DNA of 64,000 nt from an uncultured Saprospiraceae bacterium (GTDB lineage: Bacteria; Bacteroidota; Bacteroidia; Chitinophagales; Saprospiraceae): positions 1 to 64,000 of the forward strand of contig CALMSO010000099.1 in assembly GCA_937872385.1 (NCBI GenBank). The letters run 5' to 3'. This document shows positions 1-8,555 of this stretch, one piece after another; within the stretch, counting starts at the first letter, position 1; the number at the start of each line of letters is the position of its first letter. The notes beneath the pieces were generated by a model that searched no databases, had not been told where the DNA came from, and saw nothing but the letters and a program-made list of their open reading frames with translations. The position numbers and the translations under genes were made by a program.

Positions 1-166
1 CCCATTCCCCTATTCTTCCCATTCCCCTATTCTTCCCATTCCCCTATTCTTCCCATTCCCCTATTCGCCCCATCCCCCTATTCGCCCCATTCCCCTATTC
101 TTCCCATTCCCCTATTCGCCCCATCCCCCTTCTAAACCCCATTGTCCCCATTCCTGATACCCATTC
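1..166 (+). repeat. C-rich tandem repeat, tail of mosaic intergenic element 1 (cut by window start)
   Basis: The segment consists of about ten degenerate 16-18 bp units built on CCCATTCCCCTATTC, with TT/GC variants between units, ending in a TTCTAAACCCCATT tail seen in the other copies. It abuts the stop codon of the acetoacetyl-CoA synthetase gene at 181. On the minus strand, which is the sense strand of that gene, it reads as runs of 3-5 G separated by 3-7 bases, the pattern of a potential G-quadruplex. The head of the element lies outside the window. Confidence 0.9.
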
Positions 167-180
167 AAAGCAGCCAGCCA

Positions 181-2154
181 TCAAACTATCTCTTTAGCGT
201 AAGCTATAAAAAATTGCAAGGCTTCCGGGTTGCGCATGGAGTCCACATTGGCAGCCTTATGCGTGGGATGTCCCAGCAATATCTTCTTCACCGGCGCTTC
301 CATCTTTTTGCCGCTGATGGTGTAAGGAATATCCGGCACTGAAATAATGGCATCGGGTATATGCCGTGGCGAGCAGGCGGTTTTCAAGGTTTGCCGAATT
401 TTATTTTGCAAGGCTTCCGTCAGTTGTGTATCGGCTTGCAGTAGTACAAACAGGGGCATGAAATGCCGCCCGCCACTCAGTTCAAGATTTACAATCAAGC
501 TATCCGCTAATTCTGGCACTTGCAGCAGCGCGCTATAAATTTCGCCAGTGCCAATGCGCACGCCCTGCCGGTTGAGAGTAGCGTCTGAGCGCCCGTATAT
601 GACGAGCGTGCCCCGGGCGGTAATTTTCACCCAATCGCCGTGCCGCCACACGCCGGGATACATATCAAAATAGCTGCCGAGATACTTTTGCCCGTCGGCG
701 TCGTTCCAGAAATAAACCGGCATGGAGGGCATCGGGTGCGTGACCACCATCTCCCCTACTTCCTCTATTACCGGCACAGCCGATTCGTCATAGGCATACA
801 GGGCGCAACCCAAGGCCCGAGACTGAATTTCACCTTCATAAACCGGTTCTAAAGGGCAACCACCCACAAAAGCCGTGCACACATCCGTGCCGCCGCTCAT
901 GGAGCAAAGCCAAATATCCGGATGGATATTTTGATACACCCAATCGAAAGCCTCCGGTGGCAGAGGCGACCCCGTCGAGCCAATCGAGCGCAGCTTGTTC
1001 AGTTTGAAATCTTGCCCCGGCCGCAGCCCTTGTTGCATACAAGCCACTAAATAAGGTGCACTGGTGCCAAAATGGTGCATTTCTACTTGCTCCGCCAAAG
1101 CCCACAATCCATTCAAATCAGGATAACCGGGACTCCCGTCGTACAAAACTGCCGTAGCGCCTACCAGCAGCGAGGCTTGTACAAAATTCCACATCATCCA
1201 GCCGGTAGTGGAAAACCAGAAAAAGCGCTCGCCGGGATGCACGTCATTGTGAAAAGCAAGGTATTTATAATGCTCTAACAACACTCCACCCTGCGAATGG
1301 GTAATGGCTTTGGGAAGACCCGTTGTGCCCGAAGAATACAACACCCAAATCGGATGTGCAAAAGGCAAGGCCTCAAACCGGAGCGCGGCTGTGGTGTCAG
1401 CAATAGCCGTAGCCCAAGGCACCGCATTAGGTATGCTTGCTATATCCGGCGCAGCATCGAGATAGGGCACTACCAGTACGTTTTCTACCGTTGGCAATTG
1501 GGCACACAATTCCTGTATTGCCGTCAAGCGATTGAAATGCTTGCCTCCATATTGATAGCCATCCACCGCGATAAGCACTCTGGGAGCTATCTGTTGAAAA
1601 CGATCTACCACACTGTGGGTGCCAAAATCCGGCGAACAACTCGACCAAACCGCGCCAACAGCACAAGTAGCCAAAAACGCGACCGTCGCCTCCGGGATAT
1701 TCGGCAAATAAGCCGCCACTCGATCGCCGGGCCGCAGCCCTTGCGCTCGCAGATAGGCGCTCAGGGCCGCCACCTGTTGCCGCAGGGTTGCCCAGGAAAT
1801 TTCCGTAGCTGCCTGTCGTTCCGATTGAAAAATCAATGCTGGACGCGCATCGCTATAACTTCTGAAAATGTGCTCCGCATAATTCAGGGTACTCCCTGCA
1901 AACCACTGCGCGTGCGGCATTGCCTCGCTCGACAACACCTCCCTATAAGGTGTATGGCTGATGATTTGAAAATACTCCCAAATAGACTCCCAGAAATCCA
2001 CCGGCTGCTCTGCCGACCAACGCCACAAGCTGGCATAGTCCTCAAAATACAACTGGCGCCGCTCGCGCAGCCATTGAAGATATTGATACAGGTTAGATTG
2101 CTGAATGAAAACCTCGGAGGGGCGCCACAGTACGCGCGGAGTTGGTGCTGTCAT
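181..2154 (-). CDS. aacS: Acetoacetyl-CoA synthetase (acetoacetate-CoA ligase)
   Basis: This 657-aa protein is an adenylate-forming enzyme that converts acetoacetate, ATP and CoA to acetoacetyl-CoA in the cytoplasm, allowing ketone bodies or PHB breakdown products to be used. An N-terminal acetyl-CoA-synthetase cap region (SLWRWSAEQPVDFWESIW) is followed by the AMP-binding P-loop YSSGTTGLPKAI at about residue 273 and the C-terminal lysine motif SGKKMEAPVKKIL near residue 615. The length fits AacS and the N-terminus fits AacS better than acetyl-CoA synthetase. The ATG lies about 20 nt after a good promoter at 2180-2208. The gene is monocistronic, and its 3' end runs into the G-rich repeat at 1-166. 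Confidence 0.92.
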   Translation of the reverse strand: MTAPTPRVLWRPSEVFIQQSNLYQYLQWLRERRQLYFEDYASLWRWSAEQPVDFWESIWEYFQIISHTPYREVLSSEAMPHAQWFAGSTLNYAEHIFRSYSDARPALIFQSERQAATEISWATLRQQVAALSAYLRAQGLRPGDRVAAYLPNIPEATVAFLATCAVGAVWSSCSPDFGTHSVVDRFQQIAPRVLIAVDGYQYGGKHFNRLTAIQELCAQLPTVENVLVVPYLDAAPDIASIPNAVPWATAIADTTAALRFEALPFAHPIWVLYSSGTTGLPKAITHSQGGVLLEHYKYLAFHNDVHPGERFFWFSTTGWMMWNFVQASLLVGATAVLYDGSPGYPDLNGLWALAEQVEMHHFGTSAPYLVACMQQGLRPGQDFKLNKLRSIGSTGSPLPPEAFDWVYQNIHPDIWLCSMSGGTDVCTAFVGGCPLEPVYEGEIQSRALGCALYAYDESAVPVIEEVGEMVVTHPMPSMPVYFWNDADGQKYLGSYFDMYPGVWRHGDWVKITARGTLVIYGRSDATLNRQGVRIGTGEIYSALLQVPELADSLIVNLELSGGRHFMPLFVLLQADTQLTEALQNKIRQTLKTACSPRHIPDAIISVPDIPYTISGKKMEAPVKKILLGHPTHKAANVDSMRNPEALQFFIAYAKEIV

Positions 2155-2179
2155 GGTAGTAAACGATTTGAGTTAGCAA

Positions 2180-2208
2180 CAAATTTAACGCAAAAAGAAA
2201 GCATTCAA
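2180..2208 (-). promoter_or_regulatory. Promoter of aacS (Bacteroidota sigma-A type)
   Basis: On the minus strand a -33 TTG (2206-2208) is followed after 18 nt by TAAATTTG (2180-2187), an exact match to the -7 consensus TAnnTTTG. Predicted transcription starts about 20 nt before the ATG at 2154. Confidence 0.6.
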
Positions 2209-2258
2209 AAAAAACAGAAGATTTTCCGTTTTACCATCTGGCATTATGCTTTGCGTAT

Positions 2259-2266
2259 TAACTTTG
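2259..2266 (+). promoter_or_regulatory. -7 box upstream of PLP lyase gene
   Basis: TAACTTTG matches TAnnTTTG exactly. No TTG lies at the right distance upstream, and the leader would be about 150 nt, so this is a partial promoter call. Confidence 0.35.
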
Positions 2267-2425
2267 CACAGCCTACTTTGGTACGCGCTATTTGAAAAAA
2301 GTACGAAATTTCCTTTTGTATTCAAACGGGTAAATTTTATAAATATCTGTAAACCAAATTTTTAAACCGCGTTTGTGCCATTCTAAATGTTCCGCACGCG
2401 CAAATACTCGCAAATCCATCTATCC

Positions 2426-3622
2426 ATGCAACATACACTACGCTTTGGCTCCCTGTGCGCCCATGAATTGCCGGGCAAGCAAACCACCGACCCGCACCTG
2501 CTACCGATTTATGCCACGTCTTCCTTTGCCTTTGAATCTATTGACCAAGGAATAGATATTTTTCAGGGCAAGGCGCAGGGGCACGTTTATAGCCGCTATG
2601 GCAACCCCACCGTGGAAGCAGTAGCCGAAAAAATCGCTTTGCTCGAAACACACGGGCTAAACCGCAAGGCCAAAGCCATCCTCTTTAGCTCTGGCATGTC
2701 GGCTATTGCTACGCTGGCGCTAGCGCTACTCAAAACCGGCGACAAGATACTCACGCAAGGAAATCTTTACGGCGGTACGACCGAGCTGTTCACCAAAATC
2801 TTTCAGCCGCTGGGCATTGAAACCATTCTGACCAACCTGAAAGACCTAAACCAGGTGGAAACCATTGTCAAAAATGACCCATCGGTGCGCATGCTGTATT
2901 TTGAAACGCCCGCCAATCCTACTATGGACTGTGTGGACATGGCGGCGCTGGCAGCCATTGCCCGCCAGTACAATCGCATCAGTGCAGTGGACAATACCTT
3001 CTGCACGCCCTATCTACAGCAGCCTTTCGCTTTCGGGGTGGATTATATCGTGCATTCTACTACTAAATTCCTCAACGGCCATGGCAACTCCATCGCCGGT
3101 GCGCTGGTAGGGCATGACCTCGAAATGATGAACGGCCGCATCTGGCAAACCATGAAACTCGCCGGTACCAACTGCAACCCCTGGGATGCTTGGCTCGTAC
3201 ACAATGGCATCAAAACCCTCGAACTGCGCATGGAACGGCACAGTGCCAATGCCCTGACAATTGCGCAATGGTTAGAAAAACACCCTAAGATAGCCCGGGT
3301 AAATTACAATGGACTCCTCTCCCACCCCGACCATGCATTAGCCAAAAAACAAATGCGTAACTTTGGCGGAATGCTCAGTTTTGAACTCCGCGACGGCTTG
3401 CAGGCGGGTATTGAGTTTATGAATAAAATTCGGTTTTGTACCCTTGCTCCTACCCTCGGCGACGTGGACACGCTCATACTGCACCCGGCTTCAATGTCGC
3501 ATATCAATATTCCCAAAGAAATTCGGCTGCAAAACGGCATCACAGACGGTTTGGTGCGCCTGTCGGTAGGTATTGAAAATGTAGAAGATATCATCGAGGA
3601 TCTGGAACAGGCCCTGGCGTAA
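2426..3622 (+). CDS. Cys/Met metabolism PLP-dependent lyase (methionine gamma-lyase / cystathionine gamma-synthase family)
   Basis: This 398-aa fold-type I PLP enzyme of trans-sulfuration or methionine degradation is cytosolic and normally tetrameric. Visible features are the YSRYGNPTVEAVAEKIA segment, the PLP aspartate in AVDNTFCTPYLQQP and the Schiff-base lysine K214 in HSTTKFLNGHG. At the position of the cysteine that typifies methionine gamma-lyases (the residue after LYG) this protein has glycine (NLYGGTTEL), as in cystathionine gamma-synthase/lyase, so the exact substrate is open. The ATG at 2426 is preferred because the family starts about ten residues before the GSLCAHE segment; an upstream ATG at 2387 would add 13 residues. 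Confidence 0.85.
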   Translation: MQHTLRFGSLCAHELPGKQTTDPHLLPIYATSSFAFESIDQGIDIFQGKAQGHVYSRYGNPTVEAVAEKIALLETHGLNRKAKAILFSSGMSAIATLALALLKTGDKILTQGNLYGGTTELFTKIFQPLGIETILTNLKDLNQVETIVKNDPSVRMLYFETPANPTMDCVDMAALAAIARQYNRISAVDNTFCTPYLQQPFAFGVDYIVHSTTKFLNGHGNSIAGALVGHDLEMMNGRIWQTMKLAGTNCNPWDAWLVHNGIKTLELRMERHSANALTIAQWLEKHPKIARVNYNGLLSHPDHALAKKQMRNFGGMLSFELRDGLQAGIEFMNKIRFCTLAPTLGDVDTLILHPASMSHINIPKEIRLQNGITDGLVRLSVGIENVEDIIEDLEQALA

Positions 3623-3624
3623 AT

Positions 3625-3689
3625 AAAAAAGTCGTCTTGCCATGTAGGTAAGACGACCGGTACAATAATTATAATCCCATGAACATATC
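3625..3689 (-). repeat. Hairpin cassette copy 1
   Basis: Read on the minus strand, the unit is GATATGTTCATGGGATTATA (3670-3689), then an 8-bp perfect stem GTCGTCTT/AAGACGAC (3631-3657), then six T (3625-3630). It therefore looks like a short conserved 3' end followed by an intrinsic terminator. In one minus frame the conserved block spells DMFMGL and a TAA stop; a stop lies 12 codons upstream. Confidence 0.7.
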
Positions 3690-3753
3690 CGAAACTGTGG
3701 GGCCGCTTGTATTCTATCATCACTACATCTTGTACGCACAGCAGCCTGAAAAG

Positions 3754-3820
3754 ATAAGCCGTCCCGACTCTTAATCGGGACGACTTACTACTAACAAATC
3801 TATAATCCCATGAACATATC
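3754..3820 (-). repeat. Hairpin cassette copy 2
   Basis: The same 20-base block is present at 3801-3820, identical to copy 1. The downstream minus-strand hairpin has stem CGTCCCGA/TCGGGACG (3760-3782) followed by a T-rich run. The DMFMGL frame again ends in a stop, here TAG, and an upstream stop lies about 12 codons away. Confidence 0.7.
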
Positions 3821-4040
3821 TTCAAATTTTGAAATCCAGCCCTTTTAGCCGGAAAATAGCTCAACCCTGCCTTTTTCTTATCATCACGATACAAAAATGC
3901 TACTTTCTGCACATTGCGCCAAAGACATAATTTCTTTTTTGTGAAAAATTTTTTCTATAAAAAACATGAAAAACCTTCTATTATTTTGAATTTTCTATAT
4001 TAATTGTGAAAAAAAGAAGAAAAATTATTTAGGAAAGTGC

Positions 4041-4109
4041 AAAAAAAAAAGCCGTACCGCCACAAGGGCGGGACGACTCACTAGCAATGATTATAATTCC
4101 ACGAATATG
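4041..4109 (-). repeat. Hairpin cassette copy 3
   Basis: This is the most diverged copy. The block (4092-4109) reads as LFIFVEL-stop in the equivalent minus frame, followed by the stem GT.CCGCC/GGCGGGAC (4054-4074) and a run of ten T on the minus strand (4041-4050). The plus-strand ATG present in copies 1 and 2 is lost here (ACG), which favours the minus-strand reading or an RNA role. Confidence 0.6.
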
Positions 4110-4162
4110 AATAAAGCAATGAATATCAAACCTATGAACGAACTTCGCCTTTGTAATATTAT

Positions 4163-4222
4163 AAAAAACGGGGCACAGAACAAAATTTTTATTAATTGTA
4201 TTTACAGTGCCATGCCCGGTTT
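4163..4222 (-). terminator. Terminator of the T9SS dockerin/cohesin-like gene
   Basis: Immediately after the stop codon, complementary arms GGGCATGGCAC and GTGCCCC enclose an AT-rich loop and are followed by TTTTTT on the minus strand. The pairing has a bulge and a long loop. Confidence 0.5.
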
Positions 4223-4225
4223 TTT

Positions 4226-6712
4226 CTAGCGAAGTACTTCGAATTTCTTATTCAACACCCCTTTGGGTGATACAACGCTGAGCACATAAATTCCATTATT
4301 AAAGCGTTTGGTATCTATTTGCATCCAGCGTGCCAGCGTTTTTCCGGAGTTAAAGACCAACTGACCGCTCATATTGTACACCAATACCTGCTCGAACTCT
4401 TGCCCGCCATTCAAATGGATATTCAGCAAGTCTGAGGTCGGGTTAGGATATACCTTCAGCAGGTCTTCCGTCAATGGTGTATTTTCAATTTCTTCTTGGC
4501 TCTTCGCTACGATTTGTATTTGCCAGGGGCGCACTTGCACGCCAAAGGTTTGGCCCGCACTGTTGGATGCTACCGAATTGCCGCCGCCTATCTCTATCAA
4601 CAATGGTTCGTCGCCTACGCGGAAGCCAGCAATATCGTCCCGAACCACAAAGCGTATCTTACCGATTTCGCCGAAACCGCTGGCAGCCACGCCACTGGTA
4701 CGTGTGAAGCCTGTTTCTAACAAACCGCGCATATTATTCTGCGACATTTGTAAAATCGGTGAGTTATAATTCAACCAAGTCAACCCGGAATAATCAATGC
4801 TCACGCTTTCTGGCTTGAAGACAATCGGCTCATATTCAAAAGCGAAGGTGAAGCCATACAAGTCCAATACGGGGCTATCTTCCTCGCCAAAAATCATGTC
4901 TAATTCCACCAAATCGCCTGGATTGAAGAAAATATCACCCGCCAGCGCGATGTCGTGCTTATAAAAAGGCACTTTTGCTGAAGTCAAGTCGTGTGTAAAG
5001 CCATAATACTCGCGGATAGCAGCCGTATCAAGTGCCGTGACCACGCTGTCGCCGTCTGTATCAAGGTGCTTCAAATTTACCTCGCCAAGGTCATCGCTCC
5101 AGTCGTTTCCGTACTGACCGTACCAGTGTGAGGCATCCGCTTCGGAGCGAGGCGTACCCACTGCGCCCATACGCACACCGATAGGCAGCAGGTCTTCCAT
5201 ATTCACCACGCCATCGCGGTTGGTATCGCCAGGCCAGATACAATCATTGAAACAATAGGTAACTTCGTTGGTCGAGGCGATGTTGAGGATATCAATTTCT
5301 ACCTTGACCGATTTTTCATATACGCAATTGCCCTCATAATCGAAAACGCAATAAGTGATTTCAAACTCGTCGGTACCACTGCTCACGCCTTGGTTGGGCA
5401 AATAGATAATCAAATTGTTGCCAGCCACCGTTTGGTTATAGATGACAGTATCGCGTGCGCCTTCCAAAATCAGTGCCGTACCGAGGCGACCCTGCGCCCG
5501 GATTTTGTACATAAAATTGGAAATCGGCACATTATTACCAATAATCAACGGCGTTTGTTTCGGCGTTGACATGTGGAATTTGGACAAAATCGGCTCGAAA
5601 TTGCTGATATAAACATAAACCGTAGCTGTTTCGTCGGCAGCGCCGCAGCCCGGTGCATTTACAGAGTAGGTAAACCAGTCCACCCCTTTGAAACCGGGGC
5701 GCGGGATATAAAGCACCATGCCGTTGTCAGCTTCGAGCGTACCAAATTGCGGCTGCGCCTGAATGCTGAAGCAGCCCGAATCAGCGCCGTACAAATCATT
5801 GTCTAATACATTGATTTCCACCGGATTGTCAGGCGAAGTATAGGCTTCATCATCAAAAGCAATGGTATTGTCTTCGGCGTCTATCACTACTACTTCCACT
5901 ACTTTGTCGGTATTGCCATTGCGGAAGCGAATATAATCGCGGCCGGTAAATCCATTGGCGGGGATATAGGCAGGGGCATCGCCCGAAGTATTGTAGCTGC
6001 CATTGGCTGGCCCGTCAGAGAGTTCAAAAGTATTCGGAATGAGAATGGTTTGCGCCAGATTTTTCTTCGTAAACACGCGGAGGGTATCGCTGCTGTTGCT
6101 GTTATCGCCGAGCACTTGCACGGTTACCGTACCGTTGTCGCACAGCCCTAAGCCGTTGCATACTACATAATTAAAATAAGCAATGCCTTCAAAATCTGCA
6201 TCGGGCGTAAATTCTACAATACCCGAACCCGGGGCGAAAGTAGCCGTGCCATTATTCGTCATAGAAATAAGCCGCAGCTCCAATACTCCGTTGCTGCTGA
6301 CATCATTGTCGAGCACATTGACAGGAATGGTGGCATTGCGTGCCGCAAAGGAATAATCGTGGTTGGCTTTAATCTGCGAGGGAGTCACCTGCACCGTGTA
6401 GTCTATAAATTCTACACACAAAGAACAAGTAAAACGCTGAATGCGAAAATTATCTACCCCGATAAAAGATGGATTGGGCGTATAAACAACTTGTACTGTA
6501 CTAGCAGATACGATTTGTATCTGTACCGTTCCATTCACAGCATTGCGTACTACGACAGGGGAATATTGCTGCGTAGTAAGTGCCGTAAGCGTTTCGGATA
6601 CCGCTTGCCCTTGGTCGGTTTGCAGGCTTCGATTGCTCAACTGCCCCCAGGCGGGGAGCGTACAAGCTATCAAGGTGAATAATAAAAGGTGCTTTCGTAA
6701 AAATACATTCAT
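4226..6712 (-). CDS. T9SS-exported protein with cadherin-like, dockerin-like and cohesin-like modules
   Basis: This 828-aa protein has an N-terminal signal peptide (LLLFTLIACTLPAWGQ). Several Ig/cadherin-like beta domains with VLDND motifs (VNVLDNDVSS, INVLDNDLYG) cover about residues 30-480. Two calcium-binding dockerin-like loops follow: GDTNRDGVVNMEDL near 495-515 and LDTDGDSVVTALD near 550-570. A cohesin/hemopexin-like beta sandwich (about 575-725) precedes a type A sorting domain starting VYPNPTSDLLNIHL (about 755-828). It should be exported by T9SS and anchored or released at the surface. The function is probably adhesion or scaffolding, which is inference. Carrying both dockerin-like and cohesin-like modules in one chain is notable. 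Confidence 0.82.
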   Translation of the reverse strand: MNVFLRKHLLLFTLIACTLPAWGQLSNRSLQTDQGQAVSETLTALTTQQYSPVVVRNAVNGTVQIQIVSASTVQVVYTPNPSFIGVDNFRIQRFTCSLCVEFIDYTVQVTPSQIKANHDYSFAARNATIPVNVLDNDVSSNGVLELRLISMTNNGTATFAPGSGIVEFTPDADFEGIAYFNYVVCNGLGLCDNGTVTVQVLGDNSNSSDTLRVFTKKNLAQTILIPNTFELSDGPANGSYNTSGDAPAYIPANGFTGRDYIRFRNGNTDKVVEVVVIDAEDNTIAFDDEAYTSPDNPVEINVLDNDLYGADSGCFSIQAQPQFGTLEADNGMVLYIPRPGFKGVDWFTYSVNAPGCGAADETATVYVYISNFEPILSKFHMSTPKQTPLIIGNNVPISNFMYKIRAQGRLGTALILEGARDTVIYNQTVAGNNLIIYLPNQGVSSGTDEFEITYCVFDYEGNCVYEKSVKVEIDILNIASTNEVTYCFNDCIWPGDTNRDGVVNMEDLLPIGVRMGAVGTPRSEADASHWYGQYGNDWSDDLGEVNLKHLDTDGDSVVTALDTAAIREYYGFTHDLTSAKVPFYKHDIALAGDIFFNPGDLVELDMIFGEEDSPVLDLYGFTFAFEYEPIVFKPESVSIDYSGLTWLNYNSPILQMSQNNMRGLLETGFTRTSGVAASGFGEIGKIRFVVRDDIAGFRVGDEPLLIEIGGGNSVASNSAGQTFGVQVRPWQIQIVAKSQEEIENTPLTEDLLKVYPNPTSDLLNIHLNGGQEFEQVLVYNMSGQLVFNSGKTLARWMQIDTKRFNNGIYVLSVVSPKGVLNKKFEVLR

Positions 6713-6784
6713 GGTTCGTGGATTTTTGTCATTGCTATAAAAAATGTTCGTGGCTTTTCCTTCTTTTCAGCTTTTCCTCATAGC

Positions 6785-6798
6785 TTCACATTTGTGAA
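6785..6798. promoter_or_regulatory. 14-bp palindrome in divergent intergenic region
   Basis: TTCACA-TT-TGTGAA is a perfect palindrome between the divergent genes at 6712 (minus) and 6973 (plus), with a further TTCACA half-site near 6838. It could be a regulator-binding site; no regulator is identifiable. Confidence 0.35.
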
Positions 6799-6935
6799 AA
6801 AAAACATTGCTTTATTCATATCGTTTTTTCACAAAAACCGTTCCAGAAAAAAGAGACTGAATGGAACGTTTTGAAAACAGTTTTCACTAAATGTGAGAAT
6901 ATTCTTATTCGTGTCGTAACTTATATTCGCGGAAA

Positions 6936-6943
6936 TACTTTCG
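6936..6943 (+). promoter_or_regulatory. Probable -7 box before the 470-aa unknown gene
   Basis: TACTTTCG differs at one position from TAnnTTTG and lies 30 nt before the chosen ATG at 6973, a typical leader length. This supports starting the gene at 6973. Confidence 0.4.
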
Positions 6944-6972
6944 CACCGCTAAGATACAAAAAAAGATTCGAT

Positions 6973-8385
6973 ATGCGCAATAGTAAATTGTATTCAATTT
7001 TAACACAATTTGACAAATACGAGCAAAACCGGCTGCGCAAGTTTTTGGTGTCGCCTTATTTTAACAGGAGCGAAGCTATTGTGACGCTGTTCGACTACTT
7101 GCTGCTGCATATCAACACCGCCCGCGAAGACGAAATACCCAAAGAAACACTCTGGATGCAAATGGTACCGGATGCGCCTTATGACGATGTGCGCTTTCGC
7201 AAGTATTGTTCCGATCTATTCAAATTGGTGCAAGACTACTTAGCCGCCGAGGTGTATGAGAGCAAGCCTGCGGGCAAGGCCCTGCTGCTGATGGAAGCGG
7301 TGAGCAAAAGAAAACTCGAACGCATTCGCAGTACCGCCATTCGCAATGTGCACAAATTTACCGAGCAAAACACACTGCGCTCCGCCGATTTTTACTTGGA
7401 TCAGTACCTGTTTGAAAAAAACTACTACGAACTACACAAGCACGACCGCACCTCCAAAACCAACATCGAGCGTATCAACAAAAACCTCGACGGGTTTTAT
7501 ATTTCCGAAAAACTGCGCTACTACTGCCTCAGCCTGGGGCAGCGCAAAGTAGCCGACCATACTTACCACATCGAATTCATGGATGAAATCATCCAATATG
7601 TGCAAGACAAAGACTTCCCGGACGTGCCCTCCATCCCGGTTTATTATCAGATTTTGTTGATGGAAACCGACGGCGAAAACTTAGCACATTATTTCAAACT
7701 CAAGCAACTGCTCGAGCAAAATGGTCTGAAATTTCCGCGCGAGGAAGCCGAAAGTATGTACGGCTTTGCTTTCAACTATTGCGTGAGCAAAATCAATCAA
7801 GGCAACCCCCAGTTTCAAAACGAGTTGTTTGACCTTTACAAAGACTCCTTGAAAAAGGAAATCATCATTGTGGAGGGCGAATTGTCCCCCTGGGATTTTC
7901 GCAATATCACCACCATCGCCCTGCGCTTGGGGCAATACGACTGGACGGAGGAGTTTATCAAAACCTATCAGCATGCCTTGCCGGAGGCTTTCCGGCAAAA
8001 CTCGGTCAATTACAACTTGGCCCAAGTCTATTTCTATCAGAAAAAATACGGTGAGGTGATTCAATTATTACAAGAAGTTGAATTTGAAGATTTTACGTAT
8101 AATTTAAATTCTAAATCCATTCTTTTAGCTACCTATTACGAAACCGACGAGATCGAGCCGCTGTATTCGCTTTTCGAGAGTTTTCGCACCTACCTCAACC
8201 GGCACAAGGACATTCCCAGTTCGCGCCGCCAGTTGTATGCCAATTTGATTCGGTTTACCAAAAAGATTACCAACCTGACGCCCGGCGACCGCAAAGCAGT
8301 ACAAAAACTCAAGCAAGAATTAGAAGCCACCAAAAACGTGGCCAGCCACAGTTGGTTGATGGAAAAAATTGCGGAATTGGAATAG
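6973..8385 (+). CDS. Conserved Bacteroidota protein of unknown function, helical-repeat type
   Basis: The protein has 470 aa with no signal peptide or membrane segment. The N-terminal half contains the segments LTQFDKYEQNRLRKFLVSPYFNR and YDDVRFRKYCSDLFKLVQDYL. The C-terminal half looks like degenerate TPR-style helical hairpins (NYNLAQVYFYQKKYGEVIQLL). I recognise the type from Bacteroidota genomes but know of no function. An open frame extends upstream to 6871, but it overlaps the likely promoter, so the ATG at 6973 (MRNSKLYS) is chosen. It is divergent from the T9SS gene and separated from the acyl-CoA dehydrogenase by 170 bp. Confidence 0.75.
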   Translation: MRNSKLYSILTQFDKYEQNRLRKFLVSPYFNRSEAIVTLFDYLLLHINTAREDEIPKETLWMQMVPDAPYDDVRFRKYCSDLFKLVQDYLAAEVYESKPAGKALLLMEAVSKRKLERIRSTAIRNVHKFTEQNTLRSADFYLDQYLFEKNYYELHKHDRTSKTNIERINKNLDGFYISEKLRYYCLSLGQRKVADHTYHIEFMDEIIQYVQDKDFPDVPSIPVYYQILLMETDGENLAHYFKLKQLLEQNGLKFPREEAESMYGFAFNYCVSKINQGNPQFQNELFDLYKDSLKKEIIIVEGELSPWDFRNITTIALRLGQYDWTEEFIKTYQHALPEAFRQNSVNYNLAQVYFYQKKYGEVIQLLQEVEFEDFTYNLNSKSILLATYYETDEIEPLYSLFESFRTYLNRHKDIPSSRRQLYANLIRFTKKITNLTPGDRKAVQKLKQELEATKNVASHSWLMEKIAELE

Positions 8386-8509
8386 CAGCGTGTGCGGTGG
8401 CCCCATTCAGTGGTAGTTGTTTTGTTTTTTTATTTTAAAAGAAAAATTTGACTGAGTAAAATTTTATATTGAAAATGAATTTAATTATTAAAATTTTGCG
8501 AAAATTCGC

Positions 8510-8517
8510 TACATTTG
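8510..8517 (+). promoter_or_regulatory. -7 box of acyl-CoA dehydrogenase gene
   Basis: TACATTTG matches TAnnTTTG exactly, 38 nt before the ATG. No clear -33 TTG is present at the expected spacing. Confidence 0.45.
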
Positions 8518-8555
8518 GATGTTTCTAAAAATTTCATTGCCAAACCTGCAACCCA

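Larger units (their letters stand above)
3623..4225. other. 603-bp spacer with three related hairpin cassettes
   Basis: No convincing gene lies here. The spacer holds three diverged copies of one unit, at 3625-3689, 3754-3820 and 4041-4109, listed separately, plus the terminator of the T9SS gene at 4163-4222. The stretch 3890-4040 is AT-rich and featureless. Confidence 0.8.

Noticed and set aside
1..166. CRISPR-like array
   Set aside because: The repeats are contiguous with no unique spacers, units are 16-18 bp and degenerate, and no cas genes are present.
1297..2295. 332-aa open frame on the plus strand
   Set aside because: It is the shadow of the acetoacetyl-CoA synthetase gene on the opposite strand, and its composition is Arg/Cys/His-rich and unlike a protein.
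3670..3780. Plus-strand 31-codon peptide starting ATGAACATATCC
   Set aside because: The start codon is not kept in the third cassette and the reading after the conserved block differs in each copy; conservation fits the minus strand better.
3304..3912. 202-aa open frame on the minus strand
   Set aside because: It runs antisense through the PLP lyase gene and across two terminator-like hairpins, with no recognisable domain.
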